From NCBI GenBank assembly GCA_027624955.1, contig JAQBTG010000025.1, forward strand, positions 1 to 55,494: 55,494 bases of DNA, in the 5' to 3' direction. How positions within the stretch are numbered: position 1 is the first letter of the stretch; each line of letters starts with the position of its first letter. Below the pieces are notes generated by a model that made no database searches, was not told the origin of the DNA, and saw only the letters and a program-made list of their open reading frames with translations. Positions 54,613 through 55,494 of this stretch are shown in pieces. The translations under genes and the position numbers were made by a program. The stretch comes from Pseudomonadota bacterium (lineage in GTDB: Bacteria; Pseudomonadota; Alphaproteobacteria; UBA828).

Positions 54613-54900
54613 TTGACAGGAACCGTTGGGCCGATCCGGCAACTTGAACCGCTGTTGTTTTCATTCGCGTCGACGAACCGGCCGATGTGAATTCTTCGCC
54701 CGGTTGTTCGCTCGCAATCCCTGATCGTGGACCGCAATCAGCCTTTCTTCGCGAATGGCGACGGCGCACGATATGAGCTTGTCCGTGGTGATGCGCTTCG
54801 GCGCATAACCCTGCTTCTTGAGCAGCTTTCGCAAGAAGTCTCTGCGCCGTTCGCGGGCAGGGTTATCGTGACGCTCTTTAACTGCCTGTCGGCGCCCATT
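54612..54900 (-). mobile_element. IS6-family transposase fragment
   Basis: On the minus strand LLKKQGYAPKRITTDKLIS and HDQGLRANNRAKNSHRPVRRRE match the C-terminal catalytic part of IS6-family transposases (usual form QGLRANNRAENSHQPVRRRERKMQRFKS). A frameshift near 54661 moves the continuation GSAQRFLSIN into another frame. The left edge coincides with the point where the integrase pseudogene breaks off. No terminal repeats or N-terminal half are visible, so it is a dead remnant. Confidence 0.82.
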
Positions 54901-55290
54901 GCGCTGCGCTTCATGCTGAGCCCGAGCAACAAACCAACATGGAAATTTCGCCACGCCAGAGCGGTTAGGAACATCACTGATAGGCATACCGCGTTTGAGA
55001 ATCGAATAGGCTCAAAATATTGATCGATATCATGGGATTCATATGCGCGCGGCGTAGCATGGAGCGTGAATTCACCCACACATAAAAAGGCGAGCGCGGA
55101 CATGGATTACAGAACGTTTCTTCTCCACCTCGACGGCGGCGAGCGGGACGATATGCGCCTCTATATGGCGATGAAATTGGTCGCATTCGATCAGGCTCAT
55201 TTGATCGCCCTACGCATCATTCGGCGGTTGGTTTGTCCGTGTTCATTTAGCATTCATGAATGAAGTGAATTGCATCGAAAGGGTCAGGCA
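54901..55290. other. gap with no supported gene
   Basis: The frames here are short and overlapping. One on the plus strand from an ATG at 55102 (MDYRTFLLHLDGGERDDMRL) has no motif I know and no clear ribosome binding site. The base composition is more mixed than in the core genes, as expected for remnants of an inserted element. Confidence 0.45.
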
Positions 55291-55401
55291 ATGCGAAAAT
55301 TGTACTTAATGATGATTACCTCGCTCGTCGCGTTGGCGGCATCGACCCCTGCTTGGGCAAATGTGAGCGATGAATATCATAGTGGATTTACGATGTGGTG
55401 A
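55291..55401 (+). pseudogene. truncated ORF with a signal peptide
   Basis: A 36-codon frame encodes a convincing signal peptide (MRKLYLMMITSLVALAAS then TPAWA) followed by only 13 residues ending in a TGA. The export signal with almost no mature protein suggests a gene cut off by an insertion or deletion at about 55400. A weak purine-rich site lies upstream. Confidence 0.5.
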
Positions 55402-55494
55402 TCAGCCCCACTTGAGTGGTCCAGTTTGAATGTTAGTGCATGTCCGGCTTTTGGTACATCGGAACGATGGTTTCCGGAGCCGGTGGACGATAGC
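55402..55494. other. possible insertion-sequence end (unproven)
   Basis: Directly after the truncated ORF the sequence changes character. It begins TGATCAGCCCCACTTGAGTG and contains a 12-base palindrome (55408-55419). Such sequence can be the outer end of an IS element, but the window ends before any transposase frame appears. Confidence 0.25.

Noticed and set aside
55102-55263. A small gene starting MDYRTFLLHLDGGERDDMRL
   Set aside because: No family, no clear ribosome binding site, and it lies among mobile-element remnants; noted only as part of the gap.

Overview
The window looks like a chromosomal segment of a GC-rich alphaproteobacterium, probably Rhodospirillales-like. The basis is the gene order aroA-cmk-rpsA-sppA-ihfB-lapA-trpF-trpB-trpA-accD-folC, the zinc-ribbon 'FYDLN acid' protein beside it, a class II (CP4-like) EPSP synthase scaffold and an ATP-type PEP carboxykinase. 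No database search was possible; family calls rest on motifs and remembered homologues.

Layout. (1) 1-520: AT-richer sequence with no recognisable gene, ending at a tRNA-Ala(GGC) gene with its own terminator (minus strand). (2) 0.7-12.2 kb: conserved housekeeping block (shikimate, nucleotide, translation, nucleoid protein, tryptophan, fatty-acid and folate genes), tightly packed with several ATGA overlaps. (3) 12.2-32.7 kb: a secreted TPR-POTRA protein; haloalkane dehalogenase plus SDR; pckA; a CbtBA cobalt transporter; a MATE pump; a Sel1/SPOR protein; gpsA; an EVE protein; a Cys/Met PLP enzyme with a Rieske ferredoxin; acsA; a kinase/phospho-lyase/oxidoreductase cassette; and an ECF sigma/anti-sigma pair followed by a Tat-exported ferritin-like lipoprotein. 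(4) 33.1-49.7 kb: a catabolic locus. One strand carries an acyl-CoA dehydrogenase, a gentisate-dioxygenase-like cupin, a His-rich LVIVD propeller, a GST, a dehydrogenase resembling the vitamin-B6 catabolic enzyme FHMPC dehydrogenase, a complete BMP-type ABC importer and 4-pyridoxolactonase. Beside these lie pyridoxamine-pyruvate aminotransferase, a GMC oxidase with the pyridoxine 4-oxidase active-site pattern, a DUF1185 protein and a second GMC enzyme coupled to a small secreted protein. (5) 49.8-53.6 kb: a DUF3095 cyclase-like protein and a dimethylglycine/sarcosine dehydrogenase-type protein. (6) 53.7-55.5 kb: a decayed mobile element made of the 3' half of tRNA-Arg(CCG), a dead tyrosine integrase, an IS6-family transposase fragment and a truncated secreted ORF.

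How the parts work together. The most interesting signal is region 4. Four genes match the Mesorhizobium loti vitamin B6 degradation pathway (pyridoxine 4-oxidase, pyridoxamine-pyruvate aminotransferase, 4-pyridoxolactonase, FHMPC dehydrogenase). They surround an ABC importer of the BMP (nucleoside/purine) class that stands 35 bp upstream of the lactonase. This suggests a dedicated ABC uptake system for vitamin B6 vitamers or related 3-hydroxypyridines coupled to their breakdown. Pyridoxal 4-dehydrogenase, the decarboxylase, the flavin ring-opening oxygenase and the final hydrolase are not in the window, while a ring-cleaving-type cupin dioxygenase is, so a variant lower pathway is possible.
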